Positions 5,461 through 11,928 of a stretch of DNA of 15,792 nucleotides are shown in pieces. The notes under the pieces were generated by a model that worked only from the letters and a program-made list of their open reading frames with translations, did not search any database and was not told the DNA's origin. The first letter of the stretch is position 1. Each line of letters starts with the position of its first letter. The stretch lies in NCBI GenBank assembly GCA_902798605.1, contig CADBXH010000068.1:9805-25596 (forward strand), given 5' to 3'. Source of the stretch: an uncultured Ruminococcus sp. (GTDB lineage Bacteria > Bacillota_A > Clostridia > Oscillospirales > Acutalibacteraceae). The translations under genes and the position numbers were made by a program.

Positions 5461-6102
5461 TTCTATTATACACATCGCAGGTGCCATGGCGGCACCCATA
5501 TTGTTTGCGTCGGTCACACCGAGGTCGATTATATTGCCGACCGTTGCGCGGCTGATTTTGATTCTTTTTGAGTCTTTGCCTATTATACAACAGCCCGCGC
5601 CCGTTACCGTCCACTGGGCTGTCGGGGTGCGCACCGAGCCGTACTCGAGCGGATAGCGGTACTGGCGTTCCGCCGAGCAAAAGTGAGATGACGTTGAACA
5701 CGCCGCTTTTTCTGCCGCTCCCGATGACACAAACACCGAGGCGGCGATCAGGTTTTGCGCCATTGTTGAGCACGCGCCGTACTGGCCGAGATACGGGATT
5801 TTAAAATCCTTTAGCCCAAAGGTTGATCCGACGCACTGGTTGAGCAGATCGCCCGCGAAAACAAGGTCTATATCCGATTTTTTCATCTTTCCCTTTTGCA
5901 TAGCGAGAGTCATCGCCTCTGTCTGGAGCTTGCTTTCGGCGTCCTCGTAGGTATCGAGCCCATCGTAGCTGTCGCAGATTATCTTGTCAAACAAGCCGCC
6001 GAGCGGCCCTTTACCCTCTTTTTTGCCGACCACTGAAGCGTAGCTTAAAACTGACGGCGGCTCTGTAAATTCAATCGTTCTTGAACCGATTCTTTTTATC
6101 AT
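5455..6102 (-). pseudogene. spoVAD: Truncated SpoVAD (stage V sporulation protein AD)
   Basis: Residues 1-208 follow SpoVAD closely: IGSRTIEFTEPPSVLSYASV, then the KSDIDLVFAGDLLNQC and FKIPYLGQYGACSTMAQ regions around the thiolase-like Cys, then TPTAQWTVTGAG and GVTDANNMGAAMAPA. After MAPA the family sequence stops and only MCIIEP precedes a TAG. Full-length SpoVAD is about 338 aa (B. subtilis), so roughly the last 120-130 residues are missing. SpoVAD is a soluble protein of the SpoVA channel that moves dipicolinic acid into spores. Partners spoVAC and spoVAE are absent here, so this is a solitary and probably non-functional copy. The start at 6100-6102 is supported by GGGAGG 7 bases upstream, where a CCCGA...TCGGG inverted repeat could mask the site. 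Confidence 0.85.
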
Positions 6103-6171
6103 AATTATCCCTCCCGAATTAGTATTTATTAAATCGGGAAAAATATTAAGCTTATCGGCAACTCCGGTGTT

Positions 6172-6203
6172 CAAAAAAGAAAAGCCGCCGCAAATGCGGC
6201 GGT
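6172..6203 (-). terminator. Terminator of the TIR-like relic
   Basis: On the minus strand CCGCCGCA (6195-6202) pairs with TGCGGCGG (6185-6192) around a 2-nt loop and is followed by CTTTTCTTTTTT. The strong intact terminator beside a broken gene suggests the gene decayed recently or was shortened internally. Confidence 0.85.
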
Positions 6204-6209
6204 CATATC

Positions 6210-6364
6210 CTATTTGTCGTATTCTTCGAGCAGATCTACATTGTATTTTTCAAATGCATTTAAGTTTTCCAATTCAAAATCCGCGTCTACACTATACCAC
6301 GGCTTTGACTCACAAAAATGTATTTTTCGTCACCCTCGTAGGGCACAGCTCCGCATTTCCTCAT
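6210..6364 (-). pseudogene. Frameshifted relic, TIR-domain-like N-terminus
   Basis: An AGGTGAG ribosome binding site precedes ATG at 6362-6364. The first 19 codons (MRKCGAVPYEGDEKYIFVS) resemble the start of bacterial TIR-domain proteins, which often read PYxGDExYIFVSYSHxD, but the frame ends at TAG 6287. One base shift in a T5 run near 6312-6318 opens a second frame reading SKPWYSVDADFELENLNA and FEKYNVDLLEEYDK up to a TAG at 6210, followed by a proper terminator. Either an internal deletion fused the two ends of a larger TIR gene, or this is a small gene with a one-base frameshift (or sequencing error). No catalytic TIR residues remain. Confidence 0.5.
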
Positions 6365-6482
6365 TTTCTCACCTGTTTTGCATACAAACGTATTTATACT
6401 ATAATTTTTTGATACGCGCTATTTTTTCGTTCGTGTACAATGTTAAGATTATTTACGAATTTAAAAGCACAAGAGCGTCTTT

Positions 6483-6920
6483 CTAAATCAGCACCCCGTT
6501 GCAGTGGTCGACCTCGTGCTGGATGATCTGCGCGGTAAAGCCCGTGTAAGACTTGGTTTTCCACTGAAATTTTTCGTTTTGGAACTTCACCTTTACAGTT
6601 TTATATCTCGTGGTTTTTCGCGGCGCGCCGAGGAGCGACAGACAGCCTTCCTCGGTTTCATACGGCGCGGACTTTTGGGTTATCTCGGGGTTGTACATAA
6701 CGGTGTATTTCGGCCCGTGCTCGTCGTCACGCTTTCCGTTGTCTATAAACGCGATGATCCTCACCGTTTTGCCGATCATATTCGCCGCCATACCAACGCA
6801 GGTCTCGCGGTGCGCGGTCAAGGTGTCGAGCAGATCGCGCGCGATCATAGCGTCTTGTTTTGTCGCGGACTTTGATTTTATCCCCAAAAACATCGGGTCG
6901 TGGACTAATTCTCTTACCAT
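6483..6920 (-). CDS. def: Peptide deformylase, divergent clade (motif I Gln replaced)
   Basis: Deformylase removes the formyl group from nascent N-formyl-methionine using a metal held by one Cys and two His. Motif II EGCLS (91-95, Cys93) and motif III HEVDH (135-139, ligands His135 and His139, catalytic Glu136) are intact. Motif I, normally GxGxAAxQ, reads CVGMAANM (41-48), so the Gln that helps position the formyl group (Gln50 in E. coli) is Met48. The 145-aa length is short compared with about 170 aa for E. coli Def, and the protein ends soon after motif III. I recall a clostridial group of this length with the same VGMAANMIG motif. It starts 2 bases after the stop of the dipeptidase gene, so the two are surely cotranscribed. 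GAGG is 8-9 bases before the ATG. Confidence 0.9.
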   Translation of the reverse strand: MVRELVHDPMFLGIKSKSATKQDAMIARDLLDTLTAHRETCVGMAANMIGKTVRIIAFIDNGKRDDEHGPKYTVMYNPEITQKSAPYETEEGCLSLLGAPRKTTRYKTVKVKFQNEKFQWKTKSYTGFTAQIIQHEVDHCNGVLI

Positions 6921-6922
6921 TT

Positions 6923-7579
6923 TTATTTCCTCAAATATTCCGAGGAGACGGGGAATTCAAAATATGTATCGGGATAGGGCTCGTCCGCCAAGGTAAAGTG
7001 CCACCATTCGCAGTCTATCGGCTCAAAGCCGCGGCGGAGCATAACGTTACGCAAGATCATCCGGTTGTTGTACTGCTCCTCTGTTATCCCCTTATAATCG
7101 GGATGAGACGCGGGGCTGAACAGATCAAACGGGCTTCCCATATCGAGCTCCTTGCCCGTGCTCATATCGAGCAAAGTCAAATCGACCGTGCTGCCGCGGC
7201 TGTGGCTCGACTGCTTGGCTATATACCCCTTTTCAAAAAGCTCCTGCTTGTTGAGCTCGGGGTAGAAAAACGGCTTCATCCGCAAGTCCTGATCCTCGAT
7301 GCTCCACAGGATAAAATGCTTTACCGCGCACACGGGGCGGTACGCGTCAAAAACCTTTATCCTTAACCCCTGAACAATAAGCTCGTTGCTCACCGCTTTG
7401 AGTGCACGCGCCGCCTCTTTTGTAATGAGCGCGCAGGGTTCCTCGTATCCGTCGATCCTGTCTCCGATAAAATTGTAGGTCGAATGATACCGTATCTCCT
7501 GGATTATACCGGGCACATAGTCCGCGAGCAATACAAATCCCGAAGGATCAAGTGTTATATCAGATTTATAGTTTTTCAT
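6923..7579 (-). CDS. D-alanyl-D-alanine dipeptidase, VanX/DdpX type (peptidase M15D)
   Basis: These zinc enzymes hydrolyse the dipeptide D-Ala-D-Ala. All key residues of VanX occur with a constant offset of +10: Arg81 (DAYRP), zinc ligands His126 and Asp133 (SSHSRGSTVD), catalytic Glu191 and zinc ligand His194 (EWWHF). The length (218 aa) is close to VanX (202 aa). There is no signal peptide, so it acts in the cytoplasm. No vanH, vanA or vanRS genes are nearby, so it more likely serves peptidoglycan turnover or D-Ala-D-Ala recycling, as proposed for E. coli DdpX, than vancomycin resistance. GGGGG lies upstream of the ATG. It follows the GNAT gene after 19 bases and precedes def by 2, forming a three-gene operon. 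Confidence 0.92.
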   Translation of the reverse strand: MKNYKSDITLDPSGFVLLADYVPGIIQEIRYHSTYNFIGDRIDGYEEPCALITKEAARALKAVSNELIVQGLRIKVFDAYRPVCAVKHFILWSIEDQDLRMKPFFYPELNKQELFEKGYIAKQSSHSRGSTVDLTLLDMSTGKELDMGSPFDLFSPASHPDYKGITEEQYNNRMILRNVMLRRGFEPIDCEWWHFTLADEPYPDTYFEFPVSSEYLRK

Positions 7580-7598
7580 AATTCATCCCCCTGTCAGA

Positions 7599-8075
7599 TC
7601 AAAGGATTTTTTCCATACCGATTTTTTGAGGCGCAAGCCCCATCGCTTCATAGAACTTAATCGCCGATGTATTGCACGTCCAAACGTTAAGTGTGACGTT
7701 ATAGAACCCATGCTCTTTTGCGTATGATAACACATGATCGCACAGCGTTTTGCCTATATGTTTTCCTCTGGCGCTGCTGTCTACGCAGATATCATCGATA
7801 TAAAGCGTCTTGATGTCCGTCAAAACAGAATCGCCGATTACCTGCTTGTGTATACAAAACGCGTGCCCGAGCGGCATATCTTTTTCATCAACGCAGACGA
7901 ACAAGGGAGTTTCCTTATTTTGAATGATTGATCTCAATTCTTTAGCGCTGTATTTGGTCGCGGGACCTTTGAAAATATCGGGGCGGCCATTGTGATGCAC
8001 CATATCGACCTGAACAAGCAAGTCCAAAATCCTCGGTATATCCTTTTGTTCCGCTTTTCTGACTTTTACATTCAT
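7599..8075 (-). CDS. GNAT-family N-acetyltransferase
   Basis: This is a 158-aa protein of the GNAT fold. It shows the opening VKVRKAEQKDIPRILDLL, the beta4 strand YIDDICVDSSARGKHIGKTL with the acetyl-CoA pyrophosphate loop R-G-K-H-I-G, and the closing region NVWTCNTSAIKFYEAMGLAPQ. The acceptor substrate cannot be told from sequence. I chose ATG 8073-8075. An AGGAGA lies 15 bases upstream, which is longer than usual, and a TTG nine codons further up (8100-8102) lies ahead of that Shine-Dalgarno. It is the first gene of the apparent operon with the D-Ala-D-Ala dipeptidase and deformylase, so its substrate may relate to peptides or cell-wall fragments, which is inference. Confidence 0.88.
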   Translation of the reverse strand: MNVKVRKAEQKDIPRILDLLVQVDMVHHNGRPDIFKGPATKYSAKELRSIIQNKETPLFVCVDEKDMPLGHAFCIHKQVIGDSVLTDIKTLYIDDICVDSSARGKHIGKTLCDHVLSYAKEHGFYNVTLNVWTCNTSAIKFYEAMGLAPQKIGMEKIL

Positions 8076-8116
8076 ATTATCAGCTTGGTTTCTCCTAATC
8101 AAATTACTATGAATTA

Positions 8117-8145
8117 ATGATACCAGAAAATAATAGATTTGTCTA
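8117..8145 (-). promoter_or_regulatory. Promoter of the GNAT-dipeptidase-deformylase operon
   Basis: On the minus strand: -35 TAGACA (8140-8145), 17-bp spacer, -10 TATCAT (8117-8122). Transcription would start about 35 bases before the ATG of the GNAT gene. Confidence 0.6.
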
Positions 8146-8151
8146 TAAACA

Positions 8152-8191
8152 AAACCGTATCGGCAAATTTGATTTCGACCCGATACGGTTT
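8152..8191 (-). terminator. Terminator after glutathione peroxidase
   Basis: A perfect 12-bp stem (8152-8163 with 8180-8191, 16-nt loop) lies 34 bases past the peroxidase stop. On the minus strand it is followed by TGTTTATAG after a TTT within the stem. On the plus strand a T-rich run follows, so it may be bidirectional. Confidence 0.75.
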
Positions 8192-8224
8192 TTATTAAAT
8201 TACTCTTTGAACTTTATAGAAGTT

Positions 8225-8728
8225 TTACTTAGATATCTCCGCTTCTACCGCTTTTCTGACCTCTTTCATATCGAAGGTCGGTTCAAAGCGCGCGATGACA
8301 TTGCCCTCGCGGTCGATCAGGAATTTTGTGAAATTCCATTTGATGTACGCCTTGTCGCCGTAGGCCTTGTTGTTTCTATCGGCAAACTTGTTGAGTGCTT
8401 TGTTTTTGAGCCCCTTGCCGAAGCCCTCAAACGGCTTCTCTGCCGCGAGGAACGCGAAAAGCGGGTCGGCGGTATCGCCGTTAACATCGATCTTTTTGAA
8501 CTGCGGGAAATCCGCGCCGAACTTGAGGGTACAGAAGTTGTGTATCTCCTCCTCGTCCCCGGGCGCCTGATTGGCGAACTGGTTGCACGGGAAGTCGAGT
8601 ATCTCAAAGCCCTTGTCGCGCAGGTCGCGGTACATATCTTCAAGCGGCTCGTAGTGCGGAGTAAATCCGCAGCCTGTCGCGGTGTTGACGATGAGCAAAA
8701 CCTTGCCCTTGTAATCGGCGAGGCTCAC
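8225..8728 (-). CDS. Glutathione/thiol peroxidase (GPx family)
   Basis: These enzymes reduce hydroperoxides. Bacterial Cys forms usually draw electrons from thioredoxin. The catalytic tetrad is present: Cys20 (NTATGCGFTPHY), Gln54 (FPCNQFANQAPG), Trp131 and Asn132 (KWNFTKFLID). Cys66 (HNFCTLKFG) sits where the resolving Cys82 of yeast Gpx3 lies, consistent with a 2-Cys thioredoxin-dependent enzyme. I give the GTG at 8726-8728, which has AAAAGG 7 bases upstream. However, family-like coding continues upstream in frame for about 13 more residues (YDFTVKDRKGND, to 8764), preceded only by ATA TTA GTT and then an in-frame stop, with no ATG, GTG or TTG. Where the family has M-K-I-Y-D-F this gene reads I-L-V-Y-D-F, so the original start may have mutated to ATA (8771-8773). 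Confidence 0.88.
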   Translation of the reverse strand: MSLADYKGKVLLIVNTATGCGFTPHYEPLEDMYRDLRDKGFEILDFPCNQFANQAPGDEEEIHNFCTLKFGADFPQFKKIDVNGDTADPLFAFLAAEKPFEGFGKGLKNKALNKFADRNNKAYGDKAYIKWNFTKFLIDREGNVIARFEPTFDMKEVRKAVEAEISK

Positions 8729-8801
8729 ATCGTTGCCTTTTCTGTCTTTTACCGTAAAATCATAAACTAATATACAATTTAATTATATAACAAATCGGTC
8801 G

Positions 8802-8828
8802 CTCATAATTTGATTATAGAATTATGAG
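8802..8828. repeat. 9-bp inverted repeat between divergent genes
   Basis: CTCATAATT (8802-8810) and AATTATGAG (8820-8828) flank a 9-nt spacer that contains a minus-strand TATAAT (8813-8818). It could be an operator for the divergent peroxidase and GNAT genes. Confidence 0.4.
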
Positions 8829-8879
8829 TAAAAATATATCGACTGCTCCATAGTTTTTCCGCAAATCAAATTTATATTA

Positions 8880-8908
8880 TTGACTTTATATTTCTAAAGT
8901 GGTAGAGT
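8880..8908 (+). promoter_or_regulatory. Promoter of the plus-strand GNAT gene
   Basis: -35 TTGACT (8880-8885), 17-bp spacer, weak -10 TAGAGT (8903-8908), about 32 bases before the ATG. Confidence 0.5.
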
Positions 8909-8940
8909 TTGTTTGGAAATAAGTTTTTCGGGAGAGTAAA

Positions 8941-9423
8941 ATGACAATAAGAGAGTACGAACAAAACGACTTAAAACAAATGACGGCGATCTGGAACGAG
9001 GTCGTTGAAGAAGGCACAGCGTTCCCGCAGGAGGAGCCTTTGGATGATAAGAGCGCGAAGGAATTCTTTGCATCACAAAGCTGCTGCGGTGTTGCCGTTG
9101 ACGACGACGGCACGTTATGCGGTCTGTATATCCTGCACCCGAACAACGTCGGCAGGTGCGGACACATCTGCAACGCAAGCTATGCGGTAGACTCAAAGAT
9201 ACGCGGCAAGCATATCGGCGAAAAGCTTGTTTTGGACTGCATCAAAAGAGCGAGATCGCTCGGGTTTTTGGTGCTCCAGTTCAACGCCGTTGTTGAGACG
9301 AATATCCACGCGCGTCACCTGTACGAGCGGATCGGGTTCAAACAGCTCGGCGTTATCCCAAAGGGTTTTAGGATGAAGGACGGGCATTACGAAAACATCT
9401 GTCCGTATTACATTGAACTATAA
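8941..9423 (+). CDS. GNAT-family N-acetyltransferase
   Basis: This is a 160-aa protein. The acetyl-CoA-binding region is YAVDSKIRGKHIGEKLVLDC (81-100), with the R-G-K-H-I-G pyrophosphate loop at 88-93. It is followed by the FNAVVETNIHARHLYERIGF segment (114-133) that includes the family's Asn and Tyr. The end (GVIPKGFRMKDGHYENICPY) recalls GNAT enzymes annotated as phosphinothricin-type or YncA-like acetyltransferases, but the substrate is not deducible. GGGAGA lies 8 bases upstream of the ATG. It is monocistronic, between a divergent peroxidase and a convergent comF-type gene. It is not a close duplicate of the other GNAT at 7599-8075. Confidence 0.9.
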   Translation: MTIREYEQNDLKQMTAIWNEVVEEGTAFPQEEPLDDKSAKEFFASQSCCGVAVDDDGTLCGLYILHPNNVGRCGHICNASYAVDSKIRGKHIGEKLVLDCIKRARSLGFLVLQFNAVVETNIHARHLYERIGFKQLGVIPKGFRMKDGHYENICPYYIEL

Positions 9424-9457
9424 AAACCAGCTCATCTTGGTTTTCCGAGGTGAGCTG
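9421..9457 (-). terminator. Shared terminator between the GNAT and ComF genes
   Basis: CAGCTCA (9428-9434) pairs with TGAGCTG (9451-9457), with an inner stem CTTGG/CCGAG. On the minus strand it is followed by GTTTTTATAG, serving the comF-type gene that ends at 9465. On the plus strand GTTTCG follows more weakly, so it may also end the GNAT transcript. Confidence 0.7.
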
Positions 9458-9464
9458 TTTCGTA

Positions 9465-10115
9465 TTAATTTACATAGCATACGGCGGCGCAGTCGATTTC
9501 TTCGCAGCCGCTTTTTTTGAGCATTTTCGCACATTCGGCGAGGGTGTTGCCGGTGGTTATTATGTCGTCTATGAGCAAAATCTTTTTGCCCTTGAGCTTG
9601 TCTTTATTTATCGCTCGGTAAACGCCCTTGACGTTCTTTCTGCGCTCGCTGCCCTTTAGAGTGTGCTGGGGCTTGTTTTGCTTGAATTGTTCAAGAGCGT
9701 CAATGTACTTTATACCTAACAGCTTTGCGCACTCCTTGGCGAGCAATTCGGCCTGATTGTAGCCCCTTTCCGCCTTCTGCTCGGGGTACATCGGCACACA
9801 GGTGACATAGTCATATTCAAGCTTATTCGTGTAATTTAGCGCCGTTACCACGGCAAAAGCGAGCTGCTTTGCGAACTGCGCGCGGTTAGAAAACTTAAAC
9901 GCCTTTACCGCCTCGGCAAATTTCTCCTTGTACAAAAACGGTGAGGTACAGCGGTACCCTCCCTCGATATAGTTTGTTATCGGAAGCTCGGGCATTTCTG
10001 ACTTGCATTCCTCGCAGGCGTACTGCTCGTGATATATCACCTTGTCGCAGTACGGGCAGCGCACAGGGAAAAACGCGTTTTCTACCGCTTCGATCATTCT
10101 TTTGCCAACTGACAT
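9465..10115 (-). CDS. comF: ComF-family phosphoribosyltransferase-like protein
   Basis: The 216-aa protein has the two ComF parts. An N-terminal zinc-finger-like Cys cluster (RCPYCDKVIYHEQYACEEC) is followed by a type I phosphoribosyltransferase fold with the PRPP loop ILLIDDIITTGNTL near residues 185-198. The middle carries the typical VPMYPEQKAERGYNQAELLAK motif and the QHTLKGSERRKNVKGVY motif. ComF is needed for DNA uptake in naturally competent bacteria and acts with the ComFA helicase. Many clostridia carry a solitary comF, as here, with uncertain function. ATG 10113-10115 is preferred over a TTG two codons upstream because AGAGG lies 8 bases before it. Confidence 0.92.
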   Translation of the reverse strand: MSVGKRMIEAVENAFFPVRCPYCDKVIYHEQYACEECKSEMPELPITNYIEGGYRCTSPFLYKEKFAEAVKAFKFSNRAQFAKQLAFAVVTALNYTNKLEYDYVTCVPMYPEQKAERGYNQAELLAKECAKLLGIKYIDALEQFKQNKPQHTLKGSERRKNVKGVYRAINKDKLKGKKILLIDDIITTGNTLAECAKMLKKSGCEEIDCAAVCYVN

Positions 10116-10147
10116 AACCAAAACCTCTCAATTATCTTTACAACAAT

Positions 10148-10176
10148 ATGATACCGCACTACCGGTAATAAATCAA
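10148..10176 (-). promoter_or_regulatory. Promoter of the comF gene
   Basis: On the minus strand: -35 TTGATT (10171-10176), 17-bp spacer, -10 TATCAT (10148-10153). It is back-to-back with the iscS promoter. Confidence 0.65.
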
Positions 10177-10201
10177 TACAAACATTAAATCAAAATAGGG
10201 G

Positions 10202-10230
10202 TTGATTTTTGCAAAGCATAGTATTATAAT
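10202..10230 (+). promoter_or_regulatory. Promoter of the iscS-iscU operon
   Basis: -35 TTGATT (10202-10207), 17-bp spacer, consensus -10 TATAAT (10225-10230). The start of transcription should be near 10237, just ahead of the palindrome at 10247-10261. Confidence 0.8.
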
Positions 10231-10246
10231 AGTTATTGGTATTTAC

Positions 10247-10261
10247 CTACTATTTTAGTAG
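10247..10261. promoter_or_regulatory. Operator-like palindrome in the iscS leader
   Basis: CTACTATTTTAGTAG is a perfect palindrome with 6-bp arms, beginning about 10 bases after the expected transcription start. The CTA...TAG form with an AT-rich centre resembles sites of Rrf2-type regulators (IscR/CymR class) that sense Fe-S or cysteine status. No such regulator gene is in the window, so the assignment is inference. Confidence 0.5.
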
Positions 10262-10283
10262 ACTTTGTTTGGAGGAAGATAAA

Positions 10284-11462
10284 ATGAGAGAGGTTTACGC
10301 GGACAATTCCGCAACAACGCGCCTGTCCCCTGTTGTTTTGGAAAAGATGATGCCGTATCTGACAGAGCAGTACGGCAACCCGTCGAGCATTTACCGCCTC
10401 GGCGGAAAGGCGAAGGAGGCGGTTGAGGGTGCGAGAGAAAACATCGCCAAAAATCTCGGCGCGGCAAAGCCCAATGAGATCTACTTTACCTCAGGCGGCA
10501 GCGAATCGGATAACTGGGCGATCAGAGGAGTTGCCCACACGATGAAAGCCAAGGGCAAGAACCACATAATAACCTCAAAATTTGAGCACCACGCCGTGCT
10601 TCACACCTGCGAGGCGCTCGAAAAAGAGGGCTTTGAGGTAACGTACCTTGACGTTTACGAAAACGGTATCGTGCGCCCCGAGGACGTCGAAAACGCGATA
10701 AAGGACACCACCTCGCTTGTGACGATAATGTACGCCAACAACGAGATAGGAACGATACAGCCAATATCCGAGATCGGCGCGATATGCAGAAAGCACAACG
10801 TTATTTTTCACACCGACGCGGTTCAGGCGGCAGGATATGTCAAGATAAACGTGACCGAACAAAACATTGATCTTCTGTCGATGACAGCGCACAAGCTCCA
10901 CGGTCCAAAGGGCACGGGTCTGCTGTATGTCCGCCGCGGGATCGTGATCGAAAACCTGATTTACGGCGGCGCTCAGGAAAAGGGCAAGCGCGCGGGAACC
11001 GAAAACGTCGCGGGTATCGTAGGGCTCGACGCCGCATTACAGATCGCGGTCGACACAATGGACGAGCGGAATAAAAAGATCGCCGCTCTCAGGGATAAGC
11101 TGATCGACAGCCTGCTGAAAATCGAGCGTTCGCGCCTGAACGGCGACAGAGTCCACAGACTCCCGAACAACATAAATATGTGCTTTGAGGGTATCGAGGG
11201 CGAAAGCCTTTTGCTAAAGCTCGATATGAACGGTATACAGTCATCCTCGGGCTCGGCGTGCACCTCGGGAAGCCTTGACCCGAGCCACGTGTTGCTCGCT
11301 ATCGGACTTCCGCATGAGATCGCGCACGGAAGTATGCGGCTCTCGTTCTCTGAGGAAACGACCGAGGAGGATATCGACTATATCGCCAAGGTCGTGCCCG
11401 AGGTCGTAACTTATTTGAGAAATATGTCTCCCCTTTGGGACAAAATTAAAAAGGAGAATTGA
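10284..11462 (+). CDS. iscS: Cysteine desulfurase, NifS/IscS type
   Basis: This PLP enzyme strips sulfur from L-cysteine as a persulfide for Fe-S cluster and other thiolation pathways. Key residues are visible in the 392-aa protein: the PLP Schiff-base Lys204 in [10 protein letters not shown], His102 (EHHAV) stacking on PLP, Asn153 (ANNEIG), Asp178 (HTDAVQ), and catalytic Cys326 in the loop [10 protein letters not shown]. The longer Cys loop places it in the group I (IscS/NifS) desulfurases. The start at 10284 is marked by GGAGGAAG 7 bases upstream; the frame is open further upstream but lacks a ribosome binding site there. It is cotranscribed with iscU one base downstream. The clostridial layout of a desulfurase directly followed by its scaffold supports a housekeeping Fe-S assembly role. 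Confidence 0.96.
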   Translation: MREVYADNSATTRLSPVVLEKMMPYLTEQYGNPSSIYRLGGKAKEAVEGARENIAKNLGAAKPNEIYFTSGGSESDNWAIRGVAHTMKAKGKNHIITSKFEHHAVLHTCEALEKEGFEVTYLDVYENGIVRPEDVENAIKDTTSLVTIMYANNEIGTIQPISEIGAICRKHNVIFHTDAVQAAGYVKINVTEQNIDLLSMTAHKLHGPKGTGLLYVRRGIVIENLIYGGAQEKGKRAGTENVAGIVGLDAALQIAVDTMDERNKKIAALRDKLIDSLLKIERSRLNGDRVHRLPNNINMCFEGIEGESLLLKLDMNGIQSSSGSACTSGSLDPSHVLLAIGLPHEIAHGSMRLSFSEETTEEDIDYIAKVVPEVVTYLRNMSPLWDKIKKEN

Positions 11463-11463
11463 T

Positions 11464-11868
11464 ATGGTATATTCGGAAAAGGTTATTGATCACTTTGCAA
11501 ATCCGCGCAACGTGGGTGAAATCGAAAACGCCGACGGTATCGGCGAGGTCGGCAACTCCAAATGCGGAGATATTATGAAGATGTACATCAAGGTAGACGA
11601 CAACACAATCACCGATGTTAAGTTCAAGACCTTCGGCTGCGGAGCGGCTATCGCTACAAGCAGTATGGCTACCGAGCTTATCAAGGGCAAGTCAGTCGAC
11701 AACGCGCTGAAGCTGACAAACAAAGCGGTAATGGAAGCTCTGGACGGACTTCCGCCGGTAAAGGTGCATTGCTCCGTACTCGCGGAGGAAGCGATAAAGG
11801 CGGCGCTGAGCGACTACTATAAAAAGCAGGGCATCGACCCCGAAATAATGATAAATCAGGCAACGTGA
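11464..11868 (+). CDS. iscU: Fe-S cluster assembly scaffold, IscU/NifU N-terminal type
   Basis: The 134-aa scaffold receives sulfur from the desulfurase encoded just upstream and builds [2Fe-2S] clusters. The three ligand cysteines are present: Cys34 (NSKCGD), Cys59 (TFGCGAAIATSS) and Cys103 (KVHCSVLAEEA), plus Asp36, which promotes cluster release in this family. IscU's LPPVK recognition motif, bound by HscA in proteobacteria, is kept at 96-100 (GLPPVKVHC). The ATG overlaps the operon closely, one base after the iscS stop, with AGGAGA 6-7 bases upstream. A terminator follows at 11887. Confidence 0.95.
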   Translation: MVYSEKVIDHFANPRNVGEIENADGIGEVGNSKCGDIMKMYIKVDDNTITDVKFKTFGCGAAIATSSMATELIKGKSVDNALKLTNKAVMEALDGLPPVKVHCSVLAEEAIKAALSDYYKKQGIDPEIMINQAT

Positions 11869-11886
11869 TTTCTATACAATAATAAT

Positions 11887-11928
11887 CGGCTGACTCTTGG
11901 CAAATGCTTAAAGTCAGCCGTGTTTTTT
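11887..11928 (+). terminator. Terminator of the iscS-iscU operon
   Basis: CGGCTGACT (11887-11895) pairs with AGTCAGCCG (11912-11920), followed by TGTTTTTT. The T-run overlaps the stop codon (11927-11929) of the convergent FBPase gene. Confidence 0.9.

Noticed and set aside
5393..5773. Minus-strand 126-codon frame overlapping spoVAD
   Set aside because: It is an alternative frame of the SpoVAD relic, Arg/Gly/Pro-rich and without a ribosome binding site.
6923..7579. Vancomycin resistance cluster
   Set aside because: Only the VanX-type dipeptidase is present. There is no vanH, vanA/B ligase or vanRS, so a resistance role is not supported.
8117..8770. Long plus-strand open frame (217 codons)
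   Set aside because: It lies opposite the glutathione peroxidase, whose catalytic tetrad is clear, and the plus frame has no recognisable domain.
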